A DNA stretch of 64,000 bases from DATJGS01 sp035494735 (GTDB taxonomy: Bacteria; Eisenbacteria; RBG-16-71-46). Below are positions 9,560-18,086 of this stretch, in pieces (the first letter of the stretch is position 1; every line of letters begins with the position of its first letter). The DNA lies in assembly GCA_035494735.1 (NCBI GenBank), contig DATJGS010000045.1:62001-126000 (forward strand), written 5' to 3'. Position numbers and translations under genes: made by a program. The notes beneath the pieces were generated by a model, which was given only the letters and a program-made list of their open reading frames with translations, made no database searches and was not told the origin of the DNA.

Positions 9560-10546
9560 CTACGCCATTCCGTACTGCTTGAGCTTGCGGTACAGGGTGC
9601 GCAGCCCGATGCCCAGCATGCGCGCGGCGCGCGTCTTGTCGTTGCCGGTATGCCGCAGCGTGGCCCCGATGAGGTGCCGCTCCGCCTCGTCGACCGTCAT
9701 CCCGACGGCGATCTCGACGCGCTCGGCGTCGGGCGCCGCACCGCGCAACGCGTTCGGCAGGTCCGACAGATCGAGGGGCCGCCGGCCGTCCGCGAACACG
9801 ACCATCCCTTCGATCGTGTGCTTCAACTCGCGCACGTTGCCCGGCCACGCGTGCTGCATGAGTCGCTCGCCCGCACCCGGCGTGACGCCGGTGACACGCC
9901 GGCCGTGCTCGCGGTTGAACTGGCGGATGAACGCTTCCACGAGCACCGGGATGTCTTCACGCCGCTCGCGCAACGCCGGCACGTGCAGGCGCACGACGCC
10001 GAGCCGATAGAACAGGTCTTCGCGGAATCGGCCCGCCGCGACCTCGGCCTCGAGGTCGACCGCCGCGGCCGAGATCAGGCGCACGTCGGCGCGCAGCGAC
10101 TTCGCGCCCCCGACGCGTTCGAACGCGCGATCCTGCACGAAGCGCAGCAGGCGCGCCTGCGAGGCGGGCGAAAGGCCGTTGACTCCCTCGAGGAACAGTG
10201 ACCCGCCGTCGGCCAGCTCGATGTGGCCGCGCCGCGTCACCCCGTCCGCCTCGACTCCGAACAACGCGGACTCGCCGAGCTCCGCGGGCACACTCTCGCA
10301 GTCGAGCGCCTCGAAGCGCCGCTCGCGACGCGGGCTGTTCCGATGGAGGGCCTGCGCGATCAAACCCTTGCCGGCGCCGACCTCGCCGTCGACGAGCACG
10401 CTGGCTCGCGTCGGGGCGGCGTGTCTCACCTGCTCGACGAGGCGCTGCATCGCGCGCGAACGGCCGGCGAGAGAGTCGAGGCCGGCGTCGTCATCGCTCG
10501 CAGCGGGGCCGCGCCGCGTCTTCGCCCGCGCGGCGCGGGCGCGCAT
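9560..10546 (-). CDS. Sigma-54-interaction AAA+ regulator lacking GAFTGA, with Fis-type HTH
   Basis: The protein has 328 residues. Residues about 25-250 form the AAA+ domain of bacterial enhancer-binding proteins, with Walker A GEVGAGKG, the arginine-finger region FREDLFYRL and the WPGNVREL motif. The C-terminus carries a Fis-type helix-turn-helix (AARMLGIGLRTLYRKLKQYG). There is no receiver, GAF or PAS sensor domain. The GAFTGA loop that contacts sigma-54 is absent: after LFG the chain reads VEADGVTRRGHIELADGG. Walker B reads LFLEGVNG instead of the usual LFLDEI. It may therefore be a TyrR-like regulator or a remodelled ATPase. Its ATG overlaps the TGA of the peroxiredoxin gene (TGATG), implying coupled translation. 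Confidence 0.8.
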   Translation of the reverse strand: MRARAARAKTRRGPAASDDDAGLDSLAGRSRAMQRLVEQVRHAAPTRASVLVDGEVGAGKGLIAQALHRNSPRRERRFEALDCESVPAELGESALFGVEADGVTRRGHIELADGGSLFLEGVNGLSPASQARLLRFVQDRAFERVGGAKSLRADVRLISAAAVDLEAEVAAGRFREDLFYRLGVVRLHVPALRERREDIPVLVEAFIRQFNREHGRRVTGVTPGAGERLMQHAWPGNVRELKHTIEGMVVFADGRRPLDLSDLPNALRGAAPDAERVEIAVGMTVDEAERHLIGATLRHTGNDKTRAARMLGIGLRTLYRKLKQYGMA

Positions 10547-11025
10547 CAACGCAGCCTGTCGAGCGCCCCGAGCACGCCGTCCACGCTCGGGACCTGCGCC
10601 ATGTCGTGATGCGAGTGCGCGTGGTCCTTGTGCACCACGATGCCGTCCTTGTCGATGACGAACGTCGCGCGACCGCTGTACCCGGCCTCGGGCATCAGGA
10701 CGCCGTAGGCCGCGCTGGTCTCCTTGCGGAAGTCCGAGAGCAGAGGGAACGAGAGCTTGAGCTTGCGCGCGAATTCGGTGTTCGCGTAGTGGCTGTCGAT
10801 GCTGATCCCGAACACCACCGCCCCGCGCGCGCGCAAGTCGTCCATGCGCTTTTCGAGATCGGGCAGCTGATGCGAGCAGATCGGCGAGAACGCGAGGGGA
10901 AAGAAGACCAGCACCACGGGGTTCGTGCCCCGATATTCGGAGAGCGTCACCGGCTGGCCGCCGGGCCCCCTGAGCTTGAAGTCGGGCGCCGGTGCGCCGA
11001 CTTCCAGCGAAGCAGTCGCCGTCAT
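10546..11025 (-). CDS. Peroxiredoxin (AhpC/TSA, AhpE-like)
   Basis: This 159-residue thioredoxin-fold peroxidase would reduce hydrogen peroxide and organic peroxides in the cytoplasm. The peroxidatic cysteine is Cys50 in PLAFSPIC; the usual active-site Thr is Ser47. No second conserved Cys is evident, so it looks like a 1-Cys or AhpE-type enzyme. The ATG follows GGAGG. The gene is preceded by a near-consensus promoter and is translationally coupled to the AAA+ regulator downstream. Confidence 0.9.
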   Translation of the reverse strand: MTATASLEVGAPAPDFKLRGPGGQPVTLSEYRGTNPVVLVFFPLAFSPICSHQLPDLEKRMDDLRARGAVVFGISIDSHYANTEFARKLKLSFPLLSDFRKETSAAYGVLMPEAGYSGRATFVIDKDGIVVHKDHAHSHHDMAQVPSVDGVLGALDRLR

Positions 11026-11079
11026 GTGAACCTCCGCGTGAACAGGCCGCGACCCGCGACGGGGACGCGCGAAACCCTG

Positions 11080-11107
11080 ATTATCCGGCCGCGGCTCGCG
11101 CTGTCAA
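11080..11107 (-). promoter_or_regulatory. Sigma-70 promoter of peroxiredoxin-regulator operon
   Basis: A perfect -35 TTGACA (11102-11107) and a -10 GATAAT (11080-11085) are separated by 16 bases on the minus strand. They lie 55 bases upstream of the peroxiredoxin ATG. This is one of the best consensus promoters in the window. Confidence 0.75.
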
Positions 11108-11141
11108 CCCTTCGCGCATCGGCGCAGGCCGGAAATGCGCC

Positions 11142-11738
11142 TCAGCGACGCCCCGTGAGCCGCACGACGTCCTGGCTCGCCGCGGCCAGTTCGTCGAGCG
11201 ATCGCACGGCCTTCTCGCGCTCCCAGCGCTCGACGAGCGGGGGGAACAGGCGCGCCGTCGTCCGCGCGTCGCCCAGTGCGCGATGGGATGTCTCGAAGGG
11301 GAGATCGAGCTTGCGCGCGAGGGAGTCCAGCGAGTTCCCGCCGCTGCCGAACAGCCCGCGCGCCAGGCCGAGCGTGTCGACGACCGGCGCCGAGAACGGC
11401 GGCTGCCCGGCGCCACGCAACAGCGCCGCGAGGAAGGGCAGATCGAAGCGCGCGTTGTGGAATACCAGCGTCCGGTCGCCGCAGCCTTCGCGCAACGCGC
11501 GCCCGACCTCACTCGGCCCCGACGCCCCGGCCACCATCGCGTCGGTGATTCCGTGGACGGCGCTCGCGTCGCGCGGAATGGCGCGTGCCGGTCGCACGAG
11601 AGAGGACCACTCGCCGGCGATCGCGCCGCTTGCGAGCGTCACGCGCGCCACCTCGATCAGCTCGTGCCCTTGCGCGGGGTCGAACCCGGTCGTCTCGGTG
11701 TCCAGCACCTCGACCGTGTGGCCCTCGAGCAGCGCCAC
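11142..11738 (-). CDS. DnaQ-like 3'-5' exonuclease (DEDDh)
   Basis: The protein has 198 residues with the three exonuclease motifs DTETTGFD (ExoI), HNARFDLPFL (ExoII) and HRALGDA (ExoIIIepsilon). It resembles the epsilon proofreading subunit of DNA polymerase III or a stand-alone exonuclease. The start is a GTG at 11736-11738, four bases after the thioredoxin-family gene, with no strong ribosome binding site, so coupling to the upstream gene is likely. No polymerase or GIY-YIG domain is fused to it. Confidence 0.85.
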   Translation of the reverse strand: MALLEGHTVEVLDTETTGFDPAQGHELIEVARVTLASGAIAGEWSSLVRPARAIPRDASAVHGITDAMVAGASGPSEVGRALREGCGDRTLVFHNARFDLPFLAALLRGAGQPPFSAPVVDTLGLARGLFGSGGNSLDSLARKLDLPFETSHRALGDARTTARLFPPLVERWEREKAVRSLDELAAASQDVVRLTGRR

Positions 11739-11742
11739 GCGC

Positions 11743-12252
11743 CTAGTGCTGGGCGTCGCGCGCGAAGACCTCGAAGCTCTCGCCGCGATCCATATGACCG
11801 TCCCCGATGTAGCGCAGGAGCAGAAGGAAGCGATCCGGCTGCACGTAGCCCGGCACGTTCACGAGGTGCTCGCCGCCCGGGCGCAGGAAGATCGTGGTCG
11901 GATAGCCCGAGACGCCGAAGTGACTGGCCAGCGAACGCCCCGTGTAATCGTGCCCGAGGTACGCCGCCGCCTCGGGCGACTCGGCGTTCAGGCGCACGGT
12001 GACGAAGTGAGAGTCGAGGTAACGGCGGACATCGTCGCGCTCGTAGACGTCGCGATCCATGCGCCGGCACCAGCCGCACCAGTCGGTGTAGACGTCGACC
12101 ATGACGGGCCGGCCGCTGTCGGCGGCCTCGCGGAGGCCGGGCGTCCACGGTCGCCAGCGTGGTCCGGCGGTCGCGACGTGTGGAACGAGGCCGGCGAGAG
12201 CGAGCATCGCGACGCACGCGAGCGCTCGAGCTCGTGGCGAAAGGCGGGACAT
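11743..12252 (-). CDS. Secreted thioredoxin-fold protein (DUF255/DsbD-gamma-like)
   Basis: The protein has 169 residues with a signal peptide (about 1-29), a redox motif WCGWC (Cys59 and Cys62) and a cis-Pro segment GYPTTIF. It is expected in the periplasm as a disulfide reductase or thiol-disulfide exchanger. The ATG follows AGGAG. It is the first gene of a short unit with the exonuclease; the two have no obvious functional link. Confidence 0.85.
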   Translation of the reverse strand: MSRLSPRARALACVAMLALAGLVPHVATAGPRWRPWTPGLREAADSGRPVMVDVYTDWCGWCRRMDRDVYERDDVRRYLDSHFVTVRLNAESPEAAAYLGHDYTGRSLASHFGVSGYPTTIFLRPGGEHLVNVPGYVQPDRFLLLLRYIGDGHMDRGESFEVFARDAQH

Positions 12253-12373
12253 GCGAACTCCTGACGGGAGCCAGTGCGGTGAGATCCGGGAGCGACGCAG
12301 AGTCTAGCACGCCCCGCGTCGCGGCCGGGCGCGGCTTTGGGCGCGCACGCGTTGGGCGAGGCGGGCCAGCGGA

Positions 12374-13210
12374 TTAGCCGTACACCGTGTGGCGCAGCGT
12401 CGCGTCCGGGCGAGCGGGATCGACCCACACCGCGCACAGTCGGGCGGTGCCGAACTGCCCGGGGTTCACGAGGATGGTGTCCCCGACGCGGTCTCGATAA
12501 GCCGACGCGATTCGCGGCGACTCGTGGATGTGTCCGCTCAGCACGAGCGGCGGCTGATGCTCTTCCACGAACGCGCGGATCGCGCGCGACCCGACGTGCG
12601 TTCCGCCACCGATCATGTCGCAATGCGTGCCGTGCGCCGGCGAGTGGGTGACGACCACCGTCTCGCGAACGGGCGCCTCGCCCGCCAGCGCGCGCAGCGC
12701 GTCGGCGATCGTCGGGGTGCGCGACGCCGGATCGAAGCGATGAGGGCGGATGCGGCCGCTTTCGCTGATCCAGCCGTCCAGGCGCGCCGGAGACTCCGCC
12801 GCGCCGTCGTCCCACCGCTCCCAGTCCTTCAGCAGGAACGGCGTGATCGGCACCCACGAAAGGCCCGCGACGCGCGTGCCGTCCACGTCGACCACGCGCT
12901 CATGGAGCGCGTGCCACAGGTCTCCGTGATGGCGCTCGAGGCAATCGCCGTTCGCCGCCCAGTCGTCATTGCCCATGAGCAACAACAACCGCGTGCCCGG
13001 CGACGCCTCGCGCAACCGGCGGGCGAACTCGACGAGGAATCCTTCGAGGAACACGCGCTGGCGGCGCAGCCCCTCGTCGCCCGGCGCGTGCGGACACAGG
13101 TCGCCGCCGATCAGGACCGCGGGTGGGCGGCGCGCGGCCGCCGTGCCCAGCAGTTGCTCGTACAGAGCGCCCTGCCCATGCAAGTCCGATGTGAACAGCC
13201 ACTCGCCCAC
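12374..13210 (-). CDS. Metallophosphoesterase family protein
   Basis: The protein has 278 residues and begins VGEWLFTSDLHGQ. The calcineurin-like metal-binding motifs are present: SDLHG, GGDLCPHAPGD, GNDDW, THSPAHGTHCD and SGHIHESPR. These proteins hydrolyse phosphomono- or diesters using two metal ions. The start chosen is the GTG at 13208-13210, because GAGGGGG lies seven bases upstream and further in-frame extension would run into the divergent gene's promoter region. The substrate is not predictable from sequence. Confidence 0.85.
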   Translation of the reverse strand: MGEWLFTSDLHGQGALYEQLLGTAAARRPPAVLIGGDLCPHAPGDEGLRRQRVFLEGFLVEFARRLREASPGTRLLLLMGNDDWAANGDCLERHHGDLWHALHERVVDVDGTRVAGLSWVPITPFLLKDWERWDDGAAESPARLDGWISESGRIRPHRFDPASRTPTIADALRALAGEAPVRETVVVTHSPAHGTHCDMIGGGTHVGSRAIRAFVEEHQPPLVLSGHIHESPRIASAYRDRVGDTILVNPGQFGTARLCAVWVDPARPDATLRHTVYG

Positions 13211-13304
13211 GCGTGCGCCCCCTCGAGATCGACCGAGATTGCGCAAGGAAGGGCGGAAAATCCAGCGAGAGCGTTCAGGTCTCGCAAACCTTGGGAGAAA
13301 GCGC

Positions 13305-13334
13305 TTGACCCATGGCCGAGCGGCTCCCGATACT
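13305..13334 (+). promoter_or_regulatory. Candidate promoter of the secreted CBM-like protein
   Basis: TTGACC (13305-13310) and GATACT (13329-13334) are 18 bases apart and end 54 bases before the ATG at 13389. The site lies in the 178-base divergent gap. Confidence 0.55.
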
Positions 13335-13388
13335 TTTCGCTCCCCGACTGCCGAACACCTCCTGTCCTTCGCTTCCGAAAGGATCTCC

Positions 13389-14567
13389 ATGTTCCGCGTA
13401 CCCCGCGCGCATGCCGTGCTGTGCGCCGCGTTGCTGTGCGTGATGTCACACGCGGCATCCGCCGCGCCCGTCAACCTCCTCGCGAATCCGGGGTTCGAGA
13501 CGCCGCTCGCCGGGCACGACTGGATGCCGGCTGCGTGGGACACATCGGTCTCCGGCTTGCCGACGGTGTTCTTCGGCCGCGACACGTTCCTGGTGCACGG
13601 CGGACGCTACGCGGTGACGGTCGCCAACGTGAGCCGCGTGTGGCCGATGGCGCACAACTGGAGTCAGGGCCTCGCCGTGCAGAAGAGTTGGTGGGGCAAG
13701 GACGCGGTGCTCTCGGTCTGGACGCGCAGCAATGGACTCGACGGGCGCGGCTACGTGCTGCTGCAGGCGCTGCGCGACACGCTGACGCGAAGCGCTCTCG
13801 ACCATCACGTTGCGCGCGATTCGGCGTCGCGCATCCTGAACATCAAGGCGATCGACGATCCCATGTACGACCTGGGATGGAAGCGTGCGAACTTCTCCGA
13901 GCCGGAAACCGAATGGGTCCGCCGCGAGCTGCGCGTCCTCATCGCTCCGCTCACCAGTGTCCTGTACGTGCGCATGGGCATGACCGGCACGGGGCAGGTG
14001 CTGTTCGACGACGCGCAACTGACGATCGACGCGCCCCAGGCCGCCGCGCCCCTGCCCCTGAACACGAACCTTCTGCGCGACCCGTCATTCGAGGAGGGCG
14101 GCAACGCGTGGGAATTCGTGGCGCCGCCGTGGGAGGGCATGCATGTCGACGTGGACACGACGACGGGCCACACCGGGCGCGCGTGCGGGATGGCGACGGG
14201 CGGAAACAACGGCTGGGTGAAAGGGCGCGCCGGGTTCTGCCAGGTCGTCGCCAGCCAGGCGCTCGGCGGGAAGCACGTGCGCTTGAGCGGTTACGTGCGG
14301 ACGGACAGTCTCGTCGGGACCGCCTACATCACGATGTACGCGCACACGCTGCACGGCGCGGTGCAGATGCCGGCGCCCAAGCTGTTCTCGAACACGACCG
14401 ACTGGACCCTCACCACGCTCGACATGGACCTGCCGAAGGACACCTACGAGCTGTGGGCGTGGTTCGCGTACAACGCGCCGGTACCGGGCCGCGTGTACTT
14501 CGACGACTGCTCGCTCGAAGTCGTGGGCCCCGCGACCGGGAAGTTCGACGCGCCGCCGGCACACTGA
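13389..14567 (+). CDS. Secreted protein with two carbohydrate-binding-like jelly-roll domains
   Basis: The protein has 392 residues with a signal peptide ending near HAASA. Two similar domains follow, one opening NLLANPGFETP (about 29) and one opening NLLRDPSFEEGG (about 224). Each ends with a QVLFDDAQL- or RVYFDDCSL-type strand. This is the signature of CBM4/9-like or DUF642-like beta-sandwich modules, which bind polysaccharides. No catalytic domain is attached. The ATG is preceded by AAAGGA. A role in binding extracellular or cell-wall glycans is a reasonable inference. Confidence 0.7.
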   Translation: MFRVPRAHAVLCAALLCVMSHAASAAPVNLLANPGFETPLAGHDWMPAAWDTSVSGLPTVFFGRDTFLVHGGRYAVTVANVSRVWPMAHNWSQGLAVQKSWWGKDAVLSVWTRSNGLDGRGYVLLQALRDTLTRSALDHHVARDSASRILNIKAIDDPMYDLGWKRANFSEPETEWVRRELRVLIAPLTSVLYVRMGMTGTGQVLFDDAQLTIDAPQAAAPLPLNTNLLRDPSFEEGGNAWEFVAPPWEGMHVDVDTTTGHTGRACGMATGGNNGWVKGRAGFCQVVASQALGGKHVRLSGYVRTDSLVGTAYITMYAHTLHGAVQMPAPKLFSNTTDWTLTTLDMDLPKDTYELWAWFAYNAPVPGRVYFDDCSLEVVGPATGKFDAPPAH

Positions 14568-14576
14568 TCCCTTTGC

Positions 14577-14600
14577 GACTCGATTTCGGAATCGAGTCTT
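14577..14600 (+). terminator. Terminator of the CBM-like gene
   Basis: A 9-bp stem, GACTCGATT (14577-14585) with AATCGAGTC (14590-14598), has a TCGG loop and is followed by TT. It begins nine bases after the stop codon. Confidence 0.6.
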
Positions 14601-14890
14601 GACGGGACGGCCTCGCGGAAACACACTTCGCAGTGCAGTCGGGCGGAGAGGCCTCCTTGGCAGGGAGCTCTCGAGGCCGGTTCGGAGTCGCGTTTGCTGC
14701 GCGCGACTTGTCGGGAGACGAACGGCGGTCGCGATGTCCGCGAGGTGAGCCGCCGATCTGTTCGAGCGACCGTGCGAATCGGGACTGCACGATGCGCCGG
14801 TTGCCGGCCCCCGGTGACGATTCGCGGCGCATGCTGGACGAGGCCCCCTCCTCTGATTTGCCCCCCCTGGCGTCCGACGTTCCCCTCCCG
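14601..14890. other. Intergenic region between convergent genes
   Basis: The stretch 14568-14890 separates the CBM-like gene from the 3' end of corA. Beyond the terminator noted separately I see no gene, RNA or repeat in it. Confidence 0.4.
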
Positions 14891-15847
14891 TCACATCCAG
14901 CGCCGTCGTTTCAGAAGCCACCAGGTCGCACCCGCGGTCGCGAACAGAAGGCCGATCACGTACAGCGTCGCGTGCGGCCAGTGGTATTCGGGCAGCGCGA
15001 AGTTCATGCCGTAGTAGCCGGTGATGAGCGTCAGCGGCAGGCCCACGGTGGCGATGACCGTGAGCCGCTTGATCACTTCGTTCATGCGATTCGACACGAC
15101 CGAGACCTGGAGATCGAGCAGCGTCGCCGCTTCGTCGCGGAACGAGTCGAGCAGATCGCTGACGCGAGCGAGGCGGTCGTAGACGTCGCGCAGATAGGGC
15201 CGCATGTCCGCGGGGATGACGCGATATTCGTCGCGCGTCAGCGCAAGCACGGTGTCGCGTTGCGGGCCGACGATGCGCCGCAGGGCCGACATGCCGCGCT
15301 TCAGGCGCACGATCTCGGCATGCGCGGTCGAGTCGTCGGGCCCGAAGACGCGGTCGTCGATGCGGTCGAGTTCGTCGGCCACGCGATCGACGATGGGCAG
15401 GTAGTGGTCCACGAGCACGTCGAGCAGGAAATGCAGGAGGTGCGCCGGACCGGCCGCCAGCAACTCGGGGCGGCGTGGCAGCAACTCGCGCGCCTCGGCG
15501 ACGGAACGCGTGCTGCCGTCGTGGCAGCTCACCAGGTAACGCTCGGTGATCACGAGATCGAGCTCGCGCAGATACGGCCGCGTTTCGTCCCAGCGCGCTG
15601 AGTGGACGACGACGTAGAGCAGGCTGCCGTAGTCGTCGACTTTCGGACGATTGACCTCGCCCAACATGTCCTCGAGCACGAGGGCATGGATGTCGAGCGG
15701 GGCGAGCATGGCCCGCGTCGACGTTTCGTCGGCATCCTCCAGATCGAGCCACACGCGCTCGGGCCCCTGGGCGCCGGCCACGCGGACGGCCTCGTCCGGC
15801 TCGACGGCTCGGACGCCCGACGCGTCCGCGATCCAGGCGCGGATCAC
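14891..15847 (-). CDS. corA: CorA-family divalent metal ion transporter
   Basis: The protein has 318 residues. A large cytoplasmic alpha/beta N-terminal domain is followed by two C-terminal transmembrane helices with the signature GYYGMNF between them, then a short basic tail (LLKRRRWM). CorA pentamers import magnesium and sometimes cobalt or nickel. The GTG start (15845-15847) overlaps the TGA of the deacetylase-family gene (GTGA), with GGAG eight bases upstream, so the two genes form a coupled pair. Confidence 0.92.
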   Translation of the reverse strand: MIRAWIADASGVRAVEPDEAVRVAGAQGPERVWLDLEDADETSTRAMLAPLDIHALVLEDMLGEVNRPKVDDYGSLLYVVVHSARWDETRPYLRELDLVITERYLVSCHDGSTRSVAEARELLPRRPELLAAGPAHLLHFLLDVLVDHYLPIVDRVADELDRIDDRVFGPDDSTAHAEIVRLKRGMSALRRIVGPQRDTVLALTRDEYRVIPADMRPYLRDVYDRLARVSDLLDSFRDEAATLLDLQVSVVSNRMNEVIKRLTVIATVGLPLTLITGYYGMNFALPEYHWPHATLYVIGLLFATAGATWWLLKRRRWM

Positions 15848-16764
15848 GCCCGGCGCTCCAGCGCGGCGGCCGTGTCGAGGGCCAGCACCGCGGTGCGCGT
15901 GTGAATGCGCACCGTGTCCTCCAGTTGCCGCGCGTATCCGCCGGCCAGCGTGATCGCGCACGGCGCGCCGTGCGCCGCGCAGCCTTCGAGCACGCGGCGG
16001 TCGCGACGCTCGAGTCCTTCGAGCGTCAGCGCCAGGCCTCCCAGCTGATCGTCCACGTACGGATCGGCGCCGGCGACGTAGAGGACGAGTTCGGGCGAGG
16101 TCGCCCACACGCGATCGAGCGCGCGCACGAGGGCCTCGTCGTAGGCGTCGTCGCCGGTGCCGTCGGCCAGGCCGACGTCGAGATCGCTCGTGGCCTTCGG
16201 CTCCGGATAATTGTTCTCCTGATGGAGCGACAGCGTGAACACCGAGCCGTCGCCCGCGAAGATCCGCGCCGTGCCGTTTCCCTGATGTACGTCGAGGTCG
16301 ACGACCGCGGCGCGGCGCACGGCGCCCTCTTTCTGCAGCGTGCGAATGGCCACCGCCACGTCGTTGACGTAGCAGAAGCCCTCGGCGCGCGCGGACGACG
16401 CGTGGTGGAAGCCGCCGCCCAGATGGATCGCCGCGCCGTCGCTCAACGCCGCGCGCGCCGCGAGCAGCGTGCCTCCGGCGGCGAGCACGTGCGCGTCGAC
16501 GAGGGCGCGGCTCAGCGGAATCTCGGAGAACGCGGTGCGCTCGGTGAAGCGCAGTGCCGCGAGATCGTCGAGGTACTCCGCGGTGTGCACGAGGGCGAGC
16601 TGATCGGGCGACGCGGGCGTGGGCTCGCGCACGCCCCCGGGCGTGATGCGTCGATCGGCGAGCAGGCGCTCCAGGACCAGATCGCACTTCACGGTCGGGA
16701 AGACGTGGGGTCCGATGTCGCACGCGTAGGCGCGCGAGTGCACCACGACGGCACGCGTCGGCAT
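15844..16764 (-). CDS. Histone deacetylase-family metal-dependent hydrolase
   Basis: The protein has 306 residues. The zinc site and catalytic dyad of the AcuC/HDAC fold are visible as GGGFHHASSARAEGFCYVND and VDLDVHQGNG. It would remove acetyl groups from lysines, polyamines or small amides in the cytoplasm, and it most resembles bacterial class IV (HDAC11-like) members. The ATG at 16762-16764 gives an N-terminus typical of the family; an upstream GTG in frame is possible, and no clear ribosome binding site decides between them. It is coupled to corA downstream. Confidence 0.88.
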   Translation of the reverse strand: MPTRAVVVHSRAYACDIGPHVFPTVKCDLVLERLLADRRITPGGVREPTPASPDQLALVHTAEYLDDLAALRFTERTAFSEIPLSRALVDAHVLAAGGTLLAARAALSDGAAIHLGGGFHHASSARAEGFCYVNDVAVAIRTLQKEGAVRRAAVVDLDVHQGNGTARIFAGDGSVFTLSLHQENNYPEPKATSDLDVGLADGTGDDAYDEALVRALDRVWATSPELVLYVAGADPYVDDQLGGLALTLEGLERRDRRVLEGCAAHGAPCAITLAGGYARQLEDTVRIHTRTAVLALDTAAALERRA

Positions 16765-16847
16765 GATGGGCGCATCGTGCCTGAAACGTTCAGACCGCGC
16801 AAAGAAGCATGGCCGCGACACGGCGCTGCGCTACAATTCCCGGTCTC

Positions 16848-18086
16848 ATGAACGCCTCTACCCTCGTCGAGCGCGAACGTCGCGAGTCGGACGCGTTTCG
16901 CCTGCTCGAGCGCACGCTCGTGCGCCGCCGCGTCGCCGGCGTCGACGCACGCCTGCGCGTGGAACTCGCGGCGCTCGCGGCGCTCATCCTCGGCTTCCTG
17001 TTCTGGCAGGTGCGGATCCCGCTCGATTCGCTCGAACGCCGCACCGGGGTGGCGACCGTCGCCGAGGTGGAGTTCGCCGGACTCGCGGCACTCGCCATCG
17101 GCGGCGGCGGCATCGCGTTCGCGCGGCACACCGTGCGCCTGCGGCGCGGGCCCGGCGGCCCGGCGTGGCTCGCGCTGCCCGTGACGCCACGGGCGCTCGG
17201 CCGCCACCTGGCGTGGGGATCGCGCGCGACGGCGTGGCTCGCGCTCGTGCCCGCCGCGGCGTGGGTGCTCGCGGGGGTTCAGCTGGTGCCCGCGTGGTGG
17301 CTCGTGCTGCTGTTCGCGATCTTCGTGTGGATGCTGCTGGAGGCGGCGCGCCTCGGTTGCTGGCTGGCCGTTCGCGACGCGGTGCGCCGGGCCGAGCCGC
17401 GTTCCGGGCTCGACGATCTGTCGCGCGTGCTCGTTGCCGCGCGGCGCGTGGGCACGAGCGCCCCACTGCCGGCGGCACACTGGCGCCGGCAGCCGGCCTG
17501 GCGGGCACTGCTCGTCAAGGATCTCGTGGTCACGCGCCGGCCCTCTCCCGCGCGGCAGCGCGCGATCGCACCGATCGCGTTGCTCGTCTCGTCGGCGGTC
17601 GCCTGGGCGCTGCCCATCGCGCCCGCGCTGGCCCACGCGCTGGCGTTCGCGCTCGGACTGCTGACCGCCGCGACGCTCGCCGAGTGGATCATCGCGGTCG
17701 CGGGCACCGATCCATTCCCGGTTCTGCGCGGGCTGCCGCTCGGTGTCGCCTCGGTGTGGGGCGCGCGTCTGCTGTGGGCCGTACTCGGCAGCGCGTCCCT
17801 GCTCGTCGTGCAGGCGCTGTGCGCGCGCGCACTCCATCCGATGGCCCTTCAGGTTCTCCTCGTGTGGCTGGGAGCGGCATCACTGGCGATCGGCGCGCTC
17901 GGCGCGAACTACGCGGTGACCCTGTACCCGCGCGTCGAACACGCGCAGCGCATGCTCGCCCTGTCCCTCGGGCTGGCGATCGCCGCGAGCCTCATGATCC
18001 CGCTCGTCGGTTGGGTGCTCGTGTTCACCGCGCTCCTCCACTCGGCGCGCCGCCTTCCGGGCTGGTCGCGACAGGAGGCGTTCTAG
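16848..18086 (+). CDS. ABC-2-type transporter membrane protein (putative)
   Basis: The protein has 412 residues with about eight hydrophobic segments, grouped at residues 45-100, 120-170, 240-300 and 310-400, and a charged cytoplasmic N-terminus. It resembles the membrane subunit of exporter-type ABC systems, although no family motif is strong. Its stop codon TAG shares one base with the GTG of the following ABC ATPase, which is the main evidence for its role. The substrate is unknown. Confidence 0.7.
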   Translation: MNASTLVERERRESDAFRLLERTLVRRRVAGVDARLRVELAALAALILGFLFWQVRIPLDSLERRTGVATVAEVEFAGLAALAIGGGGIAFARHTVRLRRGPGGPAWLALPVTPRALGRHLAWGSRATAWLALVPAAAWVLAGVQLVPAWWLVLLFAIFVWMLLEAARLGCWLAVRDAVRRAEPRSGLDDLSRVLVAARRVGTSAPLPAAHWRRQPAWRALLVKDLVVTRRPSPARQRAIAPIALLVSSAVAWALPIAPALAHALAFALGLLTAATLAEWIIAVAGTDPFPVLRGLPLGVASVWGARLLWAVLGSASLLVVQALCARALHPMALQVLLVWLGAASLAIGALGANYAVTLYPRVEHAQRMLALSLGLAIAASLMIPLVGWVLVFTALLHSARRLPGWSRQEAF

